NCBI GenBank assembly: GCA_027943335.1
Contig: BSBK01008852.1
Span: 175,077-239,076 of the forward strand
From: Chamaecyparis obtusa
Taxonomy: Eukaryota > Streptophyta > Pinopsida > Cupressales > Cupressaceae
Length of the DNA: 64,000 nucleotides
Direction of reading: 5' to 3'
Part shown: positions 52,200-64,000 of the stretch, piece by piece
Numbering within the stretch: position 1 is the first letter of the stretch
Layout: every line of letters begins with the position of its first letter
Notes under the pieces: model-generated
Seen by the model: only the letters and a program-made list of their open reading frames with translations
Databases searched by the model: none
What the model was told of the DNA's origin: nothing
Position numbers and translations under genes: made by a program

Positions 52200-53012
52200 T
52201 TTATCCTCTTGTCTCTTGATTGGGGGGAAAAGGTTATTTCTTCCATTTTTTTAGGATCCATTATGCTCTTAGCATGTATTTTGTTTTGATCTTAATTGGT
52301 TATTCTTTCTATATTTTACCCCTATGGTTTTGTATTGATATATTTTGTTTGCTCATCATCATCCATAGCTCTCTTCTAGTATTCATGCTGTCTTTTCTAA
52401 AGACATTTTTTTTTGCAAAGGTATCCCTTGATTTCATCCCTGGGGGGAAATGTTTTCCTTCTTTCTCTCTGTCTAGGGATCTACTTTCCTTAGCTTAGTG
52501 GCATTTGTTTATTCTGCAACATTATTTCCTTATATTGACTAATGTTTTGACTATGGATATCCTTTTATGTGAGAGGTTTTTATCCTAGCTCATCACCTCT
52601 TCTTTATTTTGCAAATTATGTTCTTTATAAATTCTTTCCCTTGCTGTAGGGTTAGTTTGATTCCTTCGTTCCAAGATTCCTCTTCCTCTTGATCGCAAGG
52701 GGCTTGATGATTGAATCTTTGGTCCCTCTTTTCTTTTCTTTGAAAGATGATATTTTATCTAAAGAACTCCTCTACAATGGAGGTCTTGTCTTTGAGGATC
52801 CTTTTTCCATAAGTAACATATCCTTTTTTCATGATTATCTATGCTCTTCTATGTAAGGGTCAATACCCTTCGCTAAGAATATAGTGTACATTGTTGTTAA
52901 CAAGATATCTCCTTACTTTATGAAGTAGGTATCCTCCTTCTCTTCCTTACCTTGTCTATTAGGTAGCCAAAATAAGGAGGGGGGCATATATAGGGTCTTC
53001 CTTATACTATAG
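52200..53012. other. Non-coding interval
   Basis: T-rich sequence with no recognisable domain. Short open frames here are low-complexity hydrophobic translations. Confidence 0.4.
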
Positions 53013-53235
53013 TTTTACAATATGCTAAATCCTCGGAAGGTAATGCATGTAAGTTGCTTAATCCTAAAGAGATACGCATTTTCAATTTCAAATATTCTAA
53101 ATCCTTGGAAGGTAATGCACATAAGTTGATAAATCTTGAAGAAGACACTCATTTTCAATTTCAAATATGCTAAATCCTCAGAAGGTAACGCACATAAGTT
53201 GCTAAATCCTGAAGAGACACGTATTTTATATTTCA
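53013..53235 (+). repeat. 72-bp tandem array
   Basis: Three units with the block GCTAAATCCTCGGAAGGTAA or close variants at 53024, 53096 and 53169 (steps 72 and 73), each followed by AAGTTG and CATTTTCAATTTC. Confidence 0.85.
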
Positions 53236-53790
53236 TAGTGATACAAGAATGTGGATCTATGGGTATTTCAAAACCATCAAAAGATGCATTACAACTATAA
53301 AATACCATTTATGGGTGAACTATCAGGTTTAGCTACTTGTTTGGGCTCTCCCTCCTTGGTGATTCACGGTAAGGTGGGCATCTTACCGAGCAAGGTAATC
53401 ACTCTCTCTTTTTCTCTCTTTCGCTTTCATGCTAGTAGGATTAGAACACGAAGCTATGTTATTTACAGTGTTTCTCTTGTCTTTCTTATGTAGAAATTTA
53501 TGCTTTTATGATAGCTTCCAAATATGATGTTAGTATAGGAAGCATTTCTTAGCAAGGTTTCCTTTGCTAGTTGATTTGGGTTTGTTTTTGTACTAACCAC
53601 TCTTTGTTTTGTGTCTTTTAGCTTTGTCTTTATTTTCTCTTTATTTCCATACCCTTGTGCATGTATCTTGAGTTAGAATCCTTGGCCTAGGGAGTCATGT
53701 CCTCAACGAAGTGATGTTCTACCTCGTTGCAATCCACTAGAGTCTTTCTTCTAGCTTTACCATGAGTATGTTCAATTTCCATACTCCCGC

Positions 53791-55070
53791 TAAAGTGGGG
53801 GCTTAATGTATCATCTTAAAATGGAATCACTTTCATGTTAAGAATGTTTAGCCCTCCTTAGGGGGTTTTTTGGGCCATTTTCATGTTGTCCTCTATTTTT
53901 TTCCCCTTTTCCATCTTCTGTGCCTGTTTAGGACTCTGGTTGGGCCTCTCCGGGCACTATTTTCCCCACTTGGCATATTTTCTAGGGGTTTTAACCCCCT
54001 AGGTTAAGGTTGACCTCAACCTTGACCTAGGTCAGGGTTGACCTCAACATTGACCTAGGTCAGGGTTGACCTTGACCTTGACCCAAGTCCTCCTTTTTCA
54101 TCGAAAAGTATGCCAGATGCAGGGGGAAACTCAAAAGTTTATTTTCCTGCTTCTAGGCTAGCTGTTTCGTATTTCGAAGTGGAAAATCTTAAAAGATATT
54201 TAATATAGGTCCACTTCTAAGGGTATAGGCCTAATGGAAATTTATTTATCATATGTCAGCCTCTCTAGAAGTTGGTTCCCTAGACTAGTATATAAGGAAG
54301 TGTTCTCTCTTTTCACATCATGAATCATCAATCATAAAAAAAAGAAAGCAAAATCAAGAAATCTAAGGAGGATCATCAACTTCTATTGTGCTACTTTCAA
54401 CATCCATTGTTCTACATGCTTTCAAGCTTCCAAGTTTTCAATCAAGGTTTTCAAGTCTTCTTCTCAAGCATGAACAAGTTCTCCATTGAAGATCAAGGAT
54501 TCAAGCATTCAAGCCTTTGAAGGGATTTGGTTCAAGCATTCAAGATTCATCATTCAAACCATAGATCTATCCATCATGGTGGTGTGATATTCCTTCAAGA
54601 TCCTTTGTGCATCCTCAAGATCCATTCATTCTTCCTCCAAGGTGGATTCCAAGCATATAATGATGGAGGTTTTGATTTACATTTATGGTTTTTGATGTTG
54701 AGTCTAAGCTTTCATATTAACATGCTTGTTTACATTTCAAATACAATTACATATCTATTGAATATCATAGCTTCATTGTTAGATCTTCTTCTACTACTTG
54801 TTAGCATTCTCCATTTTAATTCTATTTCAAGGTTAATTCCAAAACTGGGGTTTGACCAAGGTAAACCCCTCATCCAAACAACAAAACCATTTTCTTTGCA
54901 GGTGCATGTGCGAAACAACAAATTACAAAGCAGATTCAGATACCCTTTTCGACAAACTTTTGAGATCTCCGAACATAACTTTTGTTAGAGCAGTGTAGGT
55001 CAAGGTCGACATAAAGGGGTCAAGGTTGACCTGTATTTGGGTCAAGGTCGACCTGACTTAGAAAAGAAAA
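53791..55070 (+). repeat. LTR-like block with polypurine tract (right edge unsure)
   Basis: A purine tract (AAAGTGGGGGCTTAA, 53792-53806) is followed by TG at 53807, the layout of a plant gypsy 3' LTR start. A TATA box (TATATAA, 54289-54295) lies about 480 bp inside. GGTCAAGGTTGACC-type repeats occur in both halves. No terminal CA with a primer site was found, so it is a 3' or solo LTR at most. Confidence 0.45.
54003..54090 (+). repeat. 28-bp GGTTGACC(T/C) repeats
   Basis: Three units of the type GGTTGACCTCAACNTTGACCTAGGTCA, each partly self-complementary. Related GGTCAAGGTYGACC motifs recur at about 54993-55052. Confidence 0.7.
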
Positions 55071-55395
55071 AGATTTTTGAGTTTTCTCTGTCTCTGTGTT
55101 TCTAGGCCAAATCTGATTACAGAATTTTTAGAAACTCAATACAGACACTAGAAAACAATAATTTCCAGATATGCTACATTACAAGATAAGTATTTCATTT
55201 TATCCCAATCTTTTTGATTTATTGCTTTACTTTATAATTAAGAAATTAGAACCCCTTTCCCTCTTTATCCATAACCAGTTGATTCCTTTTTGCATTGATT
55301 GTCTCCTATCAGTTAATCAATTGGGATCTCCTTGTCTTGGATTAGGAGGTAATATATGTCTACAACATTTTCCACACACATTGATATAAAATTAT

Positions 55396-55610
<215 letters not shown>

Positions 55611-56560
55611 TTACACTTATAAACATCTAGTATGTCAACTTATTATGTTCTTATCTTTTATTCAAGATGTAGGTTAATTTTGTAACCCAAAATTTTTGTA
55701 ATTCAATAATATTTTCTCTTGGACAAAATTTTCTTGTCCCTTTTATTTATACATTTCAATATAAGGATTTCTTCATGAAGAATTTACTAGGATCTAAGAG
55801 ATTTGGTTAAAGAATAATAGAAAAATGAGAGCAATAGTTGACCATGAATAATATATAGAAGAGGAGCAAAATAGGTAGAGAGGAGGGAACTAACCTCCAC
55901 AAAGTGAGGAAGAGGTGTCCAAAAACAACATGATACAACTATAAGACTCTGCCAACCAACGAAACACATTAACTAGAACAAGTCAAATAGGTGACACATA
56001 ACTAAGACATCTAGCTAGGCTTAATAAAGCCACATAGAAAATTAAAAATAGTAGCAACACCACTTAAGCATAAATTAGGTGGACATGAAAGATATGGGTC
56101 CTTGAAAAAAGACCTGATAAGGTACTCATTTACAATACAAATAACTCAGAATCAAGGAGAAATCGAGAAAACTGAGTGGGAATAAAAATCTCCCTCCAAA
56201 AAGAGATGAGGTGCAATGACTTGTACAAGTGAAGATGAAGAAGGGTGATGGACACAGGACTCATGATAAACCCCTGCAAACTACTTCAAAATACTTCTAT
56301 CACAAAATATAATATGTTCTCCCCATAGGAGAGAAAGTAGAAATCATATGACCCTCGCAGAAGATATGAAGTGATGAACTCCATGTACTGCTGGTAGACG
56401 CTTGACACTATATGCTAAAGATGATCTTTGAACATAGAACAACATTTTTCCCCTTGGAAAGAAACAACACCATAAATGTGTGCAAGATTACTTCCTATTC
56501 TAGATAGGAATATGAAGGAAGCAAGATAAATATCTATGAATGCTACACATAACCCAAAGA
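55611..56560. other. Non-coding interval
   Basis: No gene or ordered repeat recognised. Confidence 0.4.
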
Positions 56561-57420
56561 CTAAAATGATGCTAGTGATTCCTTCAAATGATACTCAAAG
56601 ATAGCCAAGCCAATGTTATGTGTGACGGATTATGTGCCATGAAAGATTCTGGACCAACGACCATGGATGTATGGTCATGTCTAGATGAATGTGAATCAAA
56701 TATTAATGCAGATGAAAATAGTTGAGTTGGATATCACGACTCATAAATGTCTGCACAATTTGTCACGATAGGAGTTGATGTTGGTAAGGTAAGAACAATG
56801 TTCAAAGATGGCATTGACAATGCAACTTCACGAAATTCATCACCAAATAGAAGACAAATATCTTCTATGGTCATGTTTGGGCTGATGTGAATCTCATACT
56901 ATTGTAGATGAAGATAGCTGAGTTGGATATCACAACTCATAAATGTCTACACAATCTGTCACGATAGGAGCTGATGTAGGCGTGGTAACAACAATGTCCA
57001 AAGATTGTATTGGCAATGGAACTTCATGAAATTCATCTCCAAATAGAAGATGAATGTCTTCAATGTCTTCATCCAAATCTACAAGAAGGGATTCTACAAA
57101 TAAAGATGCTATGTTTGATAGATATGCATCCTAATGTGGTGGATCGAGTATTAGTATACCATATACCTGATGCAAAGAATTTTTGGAATTCATGGATGAG
57201 TGAACAACAAATTCAGATGTAGCAAGAAATGATGGTGTCCCACTAGATGGCCACAAGAGACTGAATTGTGTTTTTGTATGAGTTGGAGAATCAGTTAAGG
57301 AAATACCATGATTGAGAAGAATTTGTTGCATTTCCTCAATTTGATGAAACCAACATTCTTTTGTTGTATGCTTATACTTTCCACAATATCCACATTTGAT
57401 TTTATTAAGAGGATTTTACA
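56561..57420 (-). pseudogene. Retroelement gag-like fragment: zinc knuckle followed by a duplicated 65-residue block
   Basis: On minus, a CCHC knuckle (CGYCGKYKHTTKECWFHQIEEMQQIL, 57310-57395; CX2CX4HX4C) leads through an open stretch (to about 57130) into two copies of a 196-bp unit (starting at 57062 and 56866 in minus order). Copy 1 reads EDIHLLFGDEFHEV...APIVTDCVDIYE, copy 2 EDICLLFGDEFREV...TPIVTNCADIYES. The copies lie in different frames and both carry a stop after DIYE(L/S). The knuckle suggests copia/gypsy gag-pol; the duplicated block is not one I recognise. Confidence 0.5.
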
Positions 57421-57880
57421 AAATACTTGAATGGAAGAGATTATTTATGAGAGACATCATCACTTTGAACCAACAAAATTAAAAAATAGAAAACACACCA
57501 AGATTGCTCGTAGATTACTTTGTTGCCCCTCTAATTTGACACTTTATAAGGAGTGCATGTAAAGTATCCAAAAGAAGCATAAATAGACACTTTATAAGTT
57601 AAGTGCGATAATATGCCATTTGAAGTAAAAAAATTTATTAAACTTTTAAATTTTTACCCTTTACCAAAAAAAAAACAATTGATCCTCCAAACAAATTATC
57701 TATTTATTAAACCCAATTTCAGTGCGAAATTTAGAATGGACGGAGAGAAAATAAAACAAGAGTACCCTCAAGTTTTTCCTATGTCATAAAAAAGTGCGCC
57801 TTTTTTATTAAAAAAATATGAATAGTCCCCCAGACTGCTGCAAATTGTCCGCCTTTTTCTTTACCCATAGACCCTGATTT
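57421..57880. other. Non-coding interval
   Basis: A/T-rich, with no supported feature. Confidence 0.4.
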
Positions 57881-58700
57881 CAAACCCCTGGGTGCGTTTA
57901 CCAGGGCTAAAGAACTACCGTGAGACAGCACAACGACCAAGATTTGAGTCGCACAGGCCGACTAGGGAGGCCCATGCACCAGGAGTTCCCTATGACACAC
58001 ATGCGATGAGCAGATCCGACGAATGTGACCTGATTAGAGAAAACTCTTATTTGCATGATCTTTCTTATCTTGTTAATGGTAGCACACAAATCACTAAACG
58101 AGAGAATTCACAGAGATGCAAGGGTTGGGTTGACGAATGGTCTGAGCCTCAGCGAGAGTCATTCATATCACGAAGGCTAGGAAGAGATGTCATTCATATC
58201 GTGAAGGCTAGGAAGAGATGTCGCGTCTTCTTGAGAAGAAGATGCTGGTTCTTGCTAATAAAAAACAAGAATTTTCAATCCCACAAACTATACGTGGGAT
58301 GCTTCCTGCATGGGGGCCAATGAGGAGGGGCAATGAGTGCCAGGAAAAGGGCCAACCTGACCCACGGATGACAAAGGGAGGTCTATTTCAAGCCCCAATG
58401 AACCCAGTGAAGGCACATGACAGGAAGTCGTTGCATGCAGAAGGAAACTTCCTGGGGTTGAGCCGTACACACATGTACAGGGCCAAGCCAAATGGGGCCA
58501 GTCCCAACCTGCCTGCATAGAGGCATGCACAAGGGGCAATGCTGACTCGTTGATGATCGTTCAAGGGTCCACGCAGACTACCATGGGGGCTAAGCCAATT
58601 TTGAAATAGGGGCCAATGGAGGTTGAGGTGTGCCAACAGGTCGCAAGGCGGCTGGCGACACCGCGAGAGTAAACCATTGATGGATGTCGACCAGACCACC
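57881..58700 (+). other. GC-richer segment with a 142-codon open stretch; origin unknown
   Basis: Base composition rises clearly compared with both sides. The plus frame 57892-58323 is open and Arg-rich, and a second frame is open at 58218-58520. A 31-bp unit (CATTCATATC...GAAGAGATG) is tandemly duplicated at 58160-58221. The block ends abruptly at AT-rich sequence near 58700. Possible sources are an organellar insertion or an old transposon; I could not identify either, and no coding claim is made. Confidence 0.4.
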
Positions 58701-58884
58701 TAAAGAACTCCTCATGAAATAAGAAAATCCTCTATTAGTTAAATAGATATTATTATTTATTTAATTATTTTATTAGTCTCTTCTGTTATGGTATAAATAA
58801 ATATTCATATTTATTTATTTAAATCTCTGACATTTTTCTATTAGACGATTAAACAAATTCACATTTATTTAATTATTCAATTAT

Positions 58885-60057
58885 CCTTTCGCTCTTCTCA
58901 TATCTATGGAGTAAATACCTTTATTTATTTTATAAATTCACCAATCCTCTTAGTTTATTTCTACCAATCACCTTCACTCACATGGATCAATTCCACAAAT
59001 TTTAGGCTTTTGATGAAAAAACCATCTCTCCACATGGCCTTCGGTTAGTGAACTTGGTTCATATCATGTGACATCATGGCATACTAAAGAATACCCCTAT
59101 TTTTAAAAATAGTGTCCCAACTCCTTTTTTTCCAGCCCCCTCCAATACCCACCTAGAACCCCACATTCCCCTTTTCCTCTATATAACCGCTTAATCCACC
59201 ACTCACCCCCACAATTCCCCTGCCACCTTCGCCCTCCCCAAATACAAGCAATATAATTTCATAATTTTTGCTGATTTTAAACCCCCCAATTTGAATGCAC
59301 ATTGTAGGGTATTGCACCATTCGTGAAGCCCCCATTCTTGTCTCTTCATTTGACTTTTCCACCTTCACATGCCTGAATATTTTAGAAATTCAATATTGCC
59401 TACCTACAACTCCATCTCATATACTCATTTCCTAGTGCCTCTTAATCTCCTTTATCCTCTATATTTCCTTTCGCTTTTCTCGTATCTATGGAATAAATAT
59501 CTTTATTTATTTTATAAATTCACCAATCCTCTTTTTTTTTTTAATTTCCACCAATCACCTTCACTCACATGGTTCAACTCCACAAATTTTAGGATTTTGA
59601 TGAACAAAACATCTCTCCACATGGGCTTCAGTTAGTGAACTTGATTCATATCATGTGCATTCATGGTATACTAAAGAATATGCCTATTTTAAAAAAATAT
59701 TGCCCAACTCATTTTTTTTCAACCCCCTCCAATACCCACCTAGAACCCCACATGCCCCTTTTCCTCTATATATCCTCTTAAACCACCACTCACCCCCACA
59801 ATTCCCCTGTCACCTTCCCCCTCCCCAAATAAAAGTAATATATAATTCCCTAATTTTTGCAAATTTTAAAACCCCCAAATTGAATGCACATTGTAGGGTA
59901 TTGCCCCATTTGTGAAGCCCCTGTTCTTGTCTTGTCATTTGACTTTTCCACCTTCACATGCCTAGATATTTTGGAAATTCAATATTGCCTACCTACAACT
60001 CCATCTCATATACTCATTTCCTAGTGCCTCTTAATCTCCTTTATCCTCTATATTTCC
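58885..60057 (+). repeat. 582-bp tandem duplication with TATA boxes
   Basis: Copies 58885-59466 and 59467-60057 are collinear with scattered substitutions and small indels. Both contain a C-rich stretch (TTTTCCTCTATATA at about 59171 and 59759) followed by CCACCACTCACCCCCACAATTCCCCTG, which looks like a core promoter and its leader. No gene follows either copy. Confidence 0.85.
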
Positions 60058-63000
60058 TACCTACTCCTCACCTACACTCTGATACTAGCCACTCCTTTTC
60101 CAACTCTTAATCCTAGTCCTTGATTTTTATGAGGATTTGTATAAAACAAGTCTTTCTCCACACATTTGAACTCCTAATGATTTTGTGATCATATTATGCT
60201 TTGGAGAACTTAAGCCCTATTGAGATAATTGAGAGTTTATAGCTTTTATCATCATCATTCTCATATCACTATCATTACCTTCATAGCACCATTGTTGAAT
60301 AGCTTTGAATCAATCAACCATATTTCAATTCTCTCGTAGCCTCTTGTGCATGTGCTAAAAATATGAGAGCGTTTGGATTCCAAATAAAAGATCTTGAAAG
60401 ATGGGTGGGCTATTTTTCTCCTATTTTTTTTGTGAAATTAAGCATTGTACTAGGACATTTTTGATACACAGAAAGTTAATGTTCTAAAACATACCTCAAT
60501 ATTGTATGTGAATTCAAACTTGATTATTGGTTGGCAAGTATGTCACCTCTTTTCAACCTCTTCAATCCTTAAATTTTGTGACTCTCACCACCAAGACGAG
60601 GAAAAGAAGGGTTCAGAATTGTTTAAAAAGCTCCATTTTTTTTGCAATCTCCACCCGACCCCTCTTTAGTCTACTAGAAGTCTTCTTCAATGATATATCT
60701 TCCTGTAGGGATGAGTTGAGTACCGTGATCTTGCAATCAAATTTATGTTTTCTATTTATTTTTAAATCGTTGAGCGCTATTGAATCTATTATCCACATCA
60801 ACAATGTAAAAAATAGGAGAAGCCCAATATGAATTTTTAAAAAAAATTACTTCAAAAGTGCAACTCTTTTCTACTATTAGGCATACTGAAATTGAACATT
60901 ATAAGCTCTCATCTTCTAACTTCACACAAAATGGTATTCTTGATTCTTGTGGGAGCTAGGGCATGTTCATTATTATAATATTTTTTATGTTGCATTCATC
61001 TGAATCTTGCATGCATCACAAGTTTCATAAACAATAAAGATAAAAATATAAGAAGTCAAAGTTTTGTATATTTGAAAATATGCACTTACCATGTTATCAA
61101 TATGTTTTCAATATTGTGCATCACAAAATATATATTGTTACTAGGATACTAAAAAGACAAACAAGATGTGAGAATAACTATTACCAACCTAATACAATTT
61201 AATTAATATAATTAATAATATGTACATGACTGTTTACTACTTTCTCATATAAATAAAGTATAAAATTTCTCTTTTACTTTTAATATTGAATAAATAATAA
61301 TTAAATAGAATAGAGATATTCTTGCAATTATTTTTACTAAAGAAAATTAAAATCAGTGATAACTACCTCCTTCGTACTCTTTTCCACTAATGTCATGTCA
61401 AACTGATGCCTAACGTTCAAGGAAGATAGGCATGCAAATTCCACAAAATATTTCTGATCCCATGGAGTACCTATAATTTGATAATTCACTTGTAAATTTC
61501 TATGAAAGTTAAGAAACCGTGTGGAAAAATAATTTTCGAGTCTACTGTCAACTTTTCTCACACATTTTTGTGGGAGAAAACCAAAGTTTGAAATGAAAAT
61601 GTTTATGGAAAATTTAATGGTTGGTCTTGATAACACTTATGCATGTGGTCACACGTTTTCATATGAATGTGCTCCCCATTCTTTTCCCACTCATCTCTTC
61701 CATGCATTATTTCTGCCCATCGTTCACTATTTCACATTATTCATTCAGTGTCTTACCAGTATCTTGTATCCTTCGTTTGTCTCTCTCTCGTTAAGGTTTT
61801 AGGCTTCGCCATTCTATTTCACAGTATTCATTCATTATATTACCTAAACCCAAAACAAGACTCCCAAGAGCACCAAAACTATTCTCCCATCCCCAACCAA
61901 AACCAAAGTTGAATATGCAGATGAAGTCAAGGATGAGCCGCAATTTGTAATTAATCTAAAATAGAGGTTTCACATGGATCCATATCCATTATAGGTGTGC
62001 CTCTGTTCTTAGGGTTTTAAATGTTTTAATTCTTTCTTTTTTATTTTATATTGCTACTAGAGCTTTGATATTTTTAAATTTGGATTTATGATCTTAATAT
62101 TTCTTGATTGGTATTTTTTGGAGTCATGTATCTATGTCCCATAAAAAATCAACATTAAAGTGCGTGATATTTTGATGGTCTGAGTTTTTTTTAAGTCAAT
62201 GGAACTTTCGGGCATCAACATTGGTATCACACTTTTACAATGCATTTACAGTTACCCTTTTTCTATGGTGAGAGGACACACCGATGTAAAAAGCACAGGC
62301 ACATTTTCACCAAAACTAAAATAAAATCAATGTATTCAAAACATAGAGGTGAAGTATAAATGGAGGCATTACCATGGAAAAAGATTTTAGAGTTGTACTA
62401 AAGTTAAATGATTCTTTCCTCCAAAATTAATTTGACCCATAATTAAAGGGGAGCAAGATTTTTTTTGCATCAGTGGTATTTGGGCATCTCCCATTCTGTT
62501 ATTCTTACCTCATAGGATCAGTGAACGCGTATTGAACTTTTTTCATTGCTATCTTGTGATTATTAGAAATTTCTATTTATTTCCAAAATGAAGTATGTTG
62601 AATATGCTCTTTCTCTCTGTGTTACCATTTAATTAGCTTTTCATTATTTGTTTAATTTTTATTATTTGATATATTCAGTTTTGGCTTTTAAATTTATTAT
62701 CTTCCTCCCTGATTGAATGATTACAAGAAAGGGAGCTTTTCTGGCTGTAATAGAATATTCAAAATTCTGAAGTTGATTTGAACTATTGAATATTTATGTT
62801 GGATGCAAGCACGGTGAAAGTATCATTTTCTTTTTCTTTATTTTCTATTTTTATCTATGTTTATTAATAAGTGTTTTTCAACCTAAATTTCAAATTTCAA
62901 TCTTGAGAGGTCCATTTTAGGCTCATGAACCCTAAATCAACAGAGTATAACACATTTGGATCATCCTTTTCTTGTGTCTTAGTCAATCATTTTCATGATT

Positions 63001-63760
63001 TTTTTTTGCGTGCAAGAGAGGACTTGTGAGGGTACAGATGCTAAAGGACATCAAAATTATAATTAGACATTGCTTTTGAAGGAATCTTTCTATCATTTAT
63101 ATTATGAGGAGATTGCACCATTTTTAAAAGCACCAAAGAAGAGTTTTATACAGGTCATTGGTTTCTCATTAATCATAGGTCTAGATAGCTTTTTGTCTTC
63201 ACCCACTAGATTTAGATAATTGGGAGACACCTAAAATAGATTGCATTATATTATCATTCAAATCTTCCCAAAATTGGACAATTTTCCATGGAGGACACTC
63301 CATGAGAAGAGGAAGAGGCTTCCAAAATCAACTTGAATACACCCTTTTGGTCGTAACATACATGTCAAAAATATGCAGGCATTCATTTCTGACGTTTGGG
63401 CATTGCAATGAGGTCTACAGTTATTTATTTTCAGATCTGGGCATTCTTTGTACCTCTTGAGAGGCAAAATATTATCATATGTGAGTAAATTCAATCATCA
63501 TGTCTGTAGTGTTTAATTATAATTTGAATACAACTTGCTAGTGAACTAAAAATAAAAAATGTGAATATAATATGTATATAAACTATCATGGTTGTGCACA
63601 GATCTGCCTACTTTTGTTTTAATAAAACATAAAATGTAGTGTGACATCAAAACTGTATATATATAGGTTTTCCCTGAATTTGGATTTGTGTTTGTGATAT
63701 GTGTAGGGAGAAAAATGACCATCATATCAAAACCTTTCTTAAAAACTACCCAATTGCATT
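60058..63760. other. Non-coding interval
   Basis: 3.7 kb of AT-rich DNA without recognisable genes, RNAs or long repeats. The small open frames are not supported by any motif. Confidence 0.45.
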
Positions 63761-63767
63761 GCTTCTT

Positions 63768-63855
63768 ATATGTATATGTATGTATATGTATAGTATATAG
63801 TATATACATATATTATAATATATGTATATGTATATACATACATATACATATATAG

Positions 63856-63888
<33 letters not shown>

Positions 63889-64000
63889 CATAATACTGTA
63901 TATATATGTATGTATGTATATGTATATGTATATATATGTATAATGTACATACTATATACATATACATATACATACATACATATATATACATATATGTATA
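63768..64000. repeat. TATG/TA microsatellite at the right edge
   Basis: Mixed TATATG, TATG and TA runs continue to the end of the window. Confidence 0.9.

Noticed and set aside
57907..58699. Minus-strand open frames in the GC-richer block
   Set aside because: Open in several frames at once because stop codons are rare at this composition. No family motif seen.

Overview
This window is plant nuclear DNA: AT-rich, with long stretches lacking genes, nested and decayed LTR retrotransposons with initiator-Met-tRNA primer sites, a CACTA (En/Spm) transposon, plant splice signals and a receptor-like kinase of the plant LRR-XII type. The depth of nesting and the age of the insertions suggest a very large genome, possibly a gymnosperm; that is inference. 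I see no clearly intact host gene. Every recognisable coding region carries stops, frameshifts or deletions.

Layout. 1-2722 (-): LRR receptor kinase pseudogene running off the left edge. 4166-7840 (+): truncated Ty3/gypsy chromovirus. 8093-50700: a large CACTA element with GAT on both sides, about 17.6 kb once later insertions are subtracted. Read right to left on the minus strand it holds TNP2 transposase (38.7-33.3 kb), a SET-domain coding region (33.07-31.87 kb) and TNP1-like exons (22.28-20.53 kb). Toward its left end it carries two tandem copies of an internally deleted CDC48 gene and a subterminal 88-bp tandem array. Into this element were inserted gypsy 2 (13199-19549, in a microsatellite), a tandem Ty1/copia array sharing one LTR (22278-31866), a solo LTR inside TNP2 (34441-35638) and gypsy 3 (39793-47696, minus).

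50.7-64 kb is a graveyard: LINE remnant, G-patch and zinc-knuckle retroelement remnants, an LTR-like block with polypurine tract and TATA box, several tandem repeats, a GC-richer segment that may be of foreign origin, a 582-bp tandem duplication with promoter-like TATA boxes, and microsatellites.

The main points of interest are (1) the SET-domain exons that join the TNP1 exons in strand, order and reading phase inside a CACTA element, suggesting that the transposon carried a histone-methyltransferase-like module; (2) a gypsy gag-pol frame of about 1,500 codons with 17 stops and no frameshift, the pattern expected from cytosine-methylation decay; (3) copia copies sharing nonsense codons; and (4) CDC48 gene capture with a shared deletion junction.
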